Shown: one piece after another, positions 47,659 through 48,549 of the stretch
Layout: every line of letters starts with the position of its first letter
Numbering within the stretch: position 1 is the first letter of the stretch
Source of the DNA: Deltaproteobacteria bacterium
GTDB taxonomy: Bacteria > Myxococcota_A > UBA9042 > PHBI01
DNA: 48,549 nt
NCBI GenBank assembly: GCA_011526585.1
Contig: WYBB01000090.1
Span: 1-48,549 of the forward strand
Direction of reading: 5' to 3'
Program-made: the position numbers and the translations under genes
The notes under the pieces: model-generated
Told to the model about the DNA's origin: nothing
Databases searched by the model: none
What the model saw: the letters and a program-made list of their open reading frames with translations, nothing else

Positions 47659-48546
47659 TCAGCGGACGGCTTCCCACATCGCTTCGACGATCGCCGGCCT
47701 CGCGACCGCGTCGGCGTCGACCTCGGCGCGCGCGCCGATCCACAGCTCGAGCGCCAGCGCTGCCTGGTGCACGAGCATGCCGAGCCCATCGCTCGCCGCG
47801 CGTCCGAGCGCCGCGGCGGCGAGGGTGTAGGCGGTCGGTGACGGCCGGTAGACGAGATCGATCACGCGCGCGTCGGCGGCGGTCTCGGCGAGGATCGCCC
47901 GCGCCTCGTCGCGCGCCGTCGCGAGCGCCTCGCCTTCGAGCCCCATGCCGTGGCTCGAGGCCTGGATGACCAGCGACACGCCTCGCGCCGCCGCGCGCGA
48001 GTCAGCGACGGCGAGGCCGATCCCGAGCCGCGCGCACAGCGCTACGGCGCGCTCGGGGGTGCGGTTGTGCACGCGCACCTCGGCCGCGCCGAGCACGTGC
48101 GCGGCGAGCACCGCCGAGGCCGCCGCCCCGCCCGCGCCGAGGACGAGCGCCGCCTCACCCCGGCGCAGCGTCGCCTCTTCGCCGAAGGCCTCGCGGATCG
48201 CCGCGACGAGACCCGGCAGATCGGTGTTGTGGCCGACGAGGTCTCCCTCGGCGCCGCGCGTCAGGGTGTTGACCGCGCCCAGGCGTCGGGCCAACGCGCT
48301 CAGACGATCGCAGGACGAAAAGGCGTGCTCCTTGTGCGGCACCGTCACGTTGAGGCCGTCGAGCGCGCCTTCGCGGAGCTGCGCCAGGATCGGCTCGAGC
48401 GCCTCACGCCGGACGACGTCGTAGAGCGCGTAGTCACCCGCGAGCCCGAGCCGGGCGAGCGCCGCGCGATGGAGCACGGGCGAGAGGCTCCTCGCGATCG
48501 GGTGTCCGACGAGCCCCAGCCGCAGGCTCGACGTGGTGGCGCTCAA
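47659..48546 (-). CDS. aroE: Shikimate dehydrogenase
   Basis: 295 residues from TTG 48546; the frame stays open to the window edge, so the true start could lie outside. AroE reduces 3-dehydroshikimate to shikimate with NADPH. Motifs: shikimate-binding LVGHPIARSLSPVLH, catalytic lysine in NVTVPHK (K72), GHNTDLPG (D109) and the NADP loop VLGAGGAAASAVLAA. No other aro gene is next to it here; pabB, which also uses chorismate, is two genes away on the other strand. Confidence 0.92.
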   Translation of the reverse strand: MSATTSSLRLGLVGHPIARSLSPVLHRAALARLGLAGDYALYDVVRREALEPILAQLREGALDGLNVTVPHKEHAFSSCDRLSALARRLGAVNTLTRGAEGDLVGHNTDLPGLVAAIREAFGEEATLRRGEAALVLGAGGAAASAVLAAHVLGAAEVRVHNRTPERAVALCARLGIGLAVADSRAAARGVSLVIQASSHGMGLEGEALATARDEARAILAETAADARVIDLVYRPSPTAYTLAAAALGRAASDGLGMLVHQAALALELWIGARAEVDADAVARPAIVEAMWEAVR

Positions 48547-48549
48547 TCC

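Overview
The window is a gene-dense, very GC-rich (about 70 percent by eye) bacterial chromosome segment with strong G/C third-position bias. Long open frames therefore appear on the strand opposite most genes, and I treated those as shadows. The gene content suggests a myxobacterium-like or Bradymonadia-like member of Myxococcota (the old Deltaproteobacteria). The reasons are FHA-domain scaffold proteins, HYDIN/ASH-type 'choice-of-anchor' lipoproteins, a CFI-box C-terminal protein next to an MXAN_2562-like barrel, many TPR proteins and several lipoproteins with aspartate/proline/threonine-rich stalks. No rRNA, tRNA, CRISPR array, phage or transposase gene was seen.

Layout. 1-1308: 3' part of a lysine/alanine-repeat protein containing a recent 207-bp-period duplication. 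1340-6285 (minus): two overlapping genes that each join a DUF192 domain to a FemAB-type aminoacyltransferase; one also carries an ATP-grasp ligase. 6544-9489: FHA scaffold with repeated EKTSA-like motifs and one membrane span. 9563-12384: a multipass membrane protein, a CheY-like receiver and cdsA. 12508-19299: a tight five-gene operon built around a partner-switching set (STAS protein, membrane SpoIIE/RsbU-type phosphatase, GHKL ATPase) plus an exported TPR protein and a periplasmic-binding-type protein. 19316-21031 (minus): uridine kinase and a TPR protein. 21219-28941: a collinear run with a Usg-like protein, the CFI-box/barrel pair, truA, an ArsA-like ATPase, an unknown gene and an RlmM-like methyltransferase. 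29132-35502: a CocE-type hydrolase lipoprotein, an ASH/PKD-type lipoprotein, thrC preceded by an SAM-I riboswitch, and a small acidic protein. 35640-41897: a giant ASH-repeat lipoprotein and an L,D-transpeptidase. 41898-42561: a noncoding stretch of hexamer repeats and strong hairpins. 42562-48546: a ParA-like ATPase, a small lipoprotein, a YbjN-like/PspA pair, pabB, an OmpR-type regulator and aroE.

The strongest candidates for something under-described are four. They are the DUF192/FemAB/ATP-grasp pair, which looks like an amide-bond-forming module with unknown substrate; the five-gene partner-switching operon with exported sensors; the FHA protein with GarA-like repeated phospho-switch motifs; and the SAM-I riboswitch in front of threonine synthase rather than a methionine gene. 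All calls come from reading the sequence; no database search was run.
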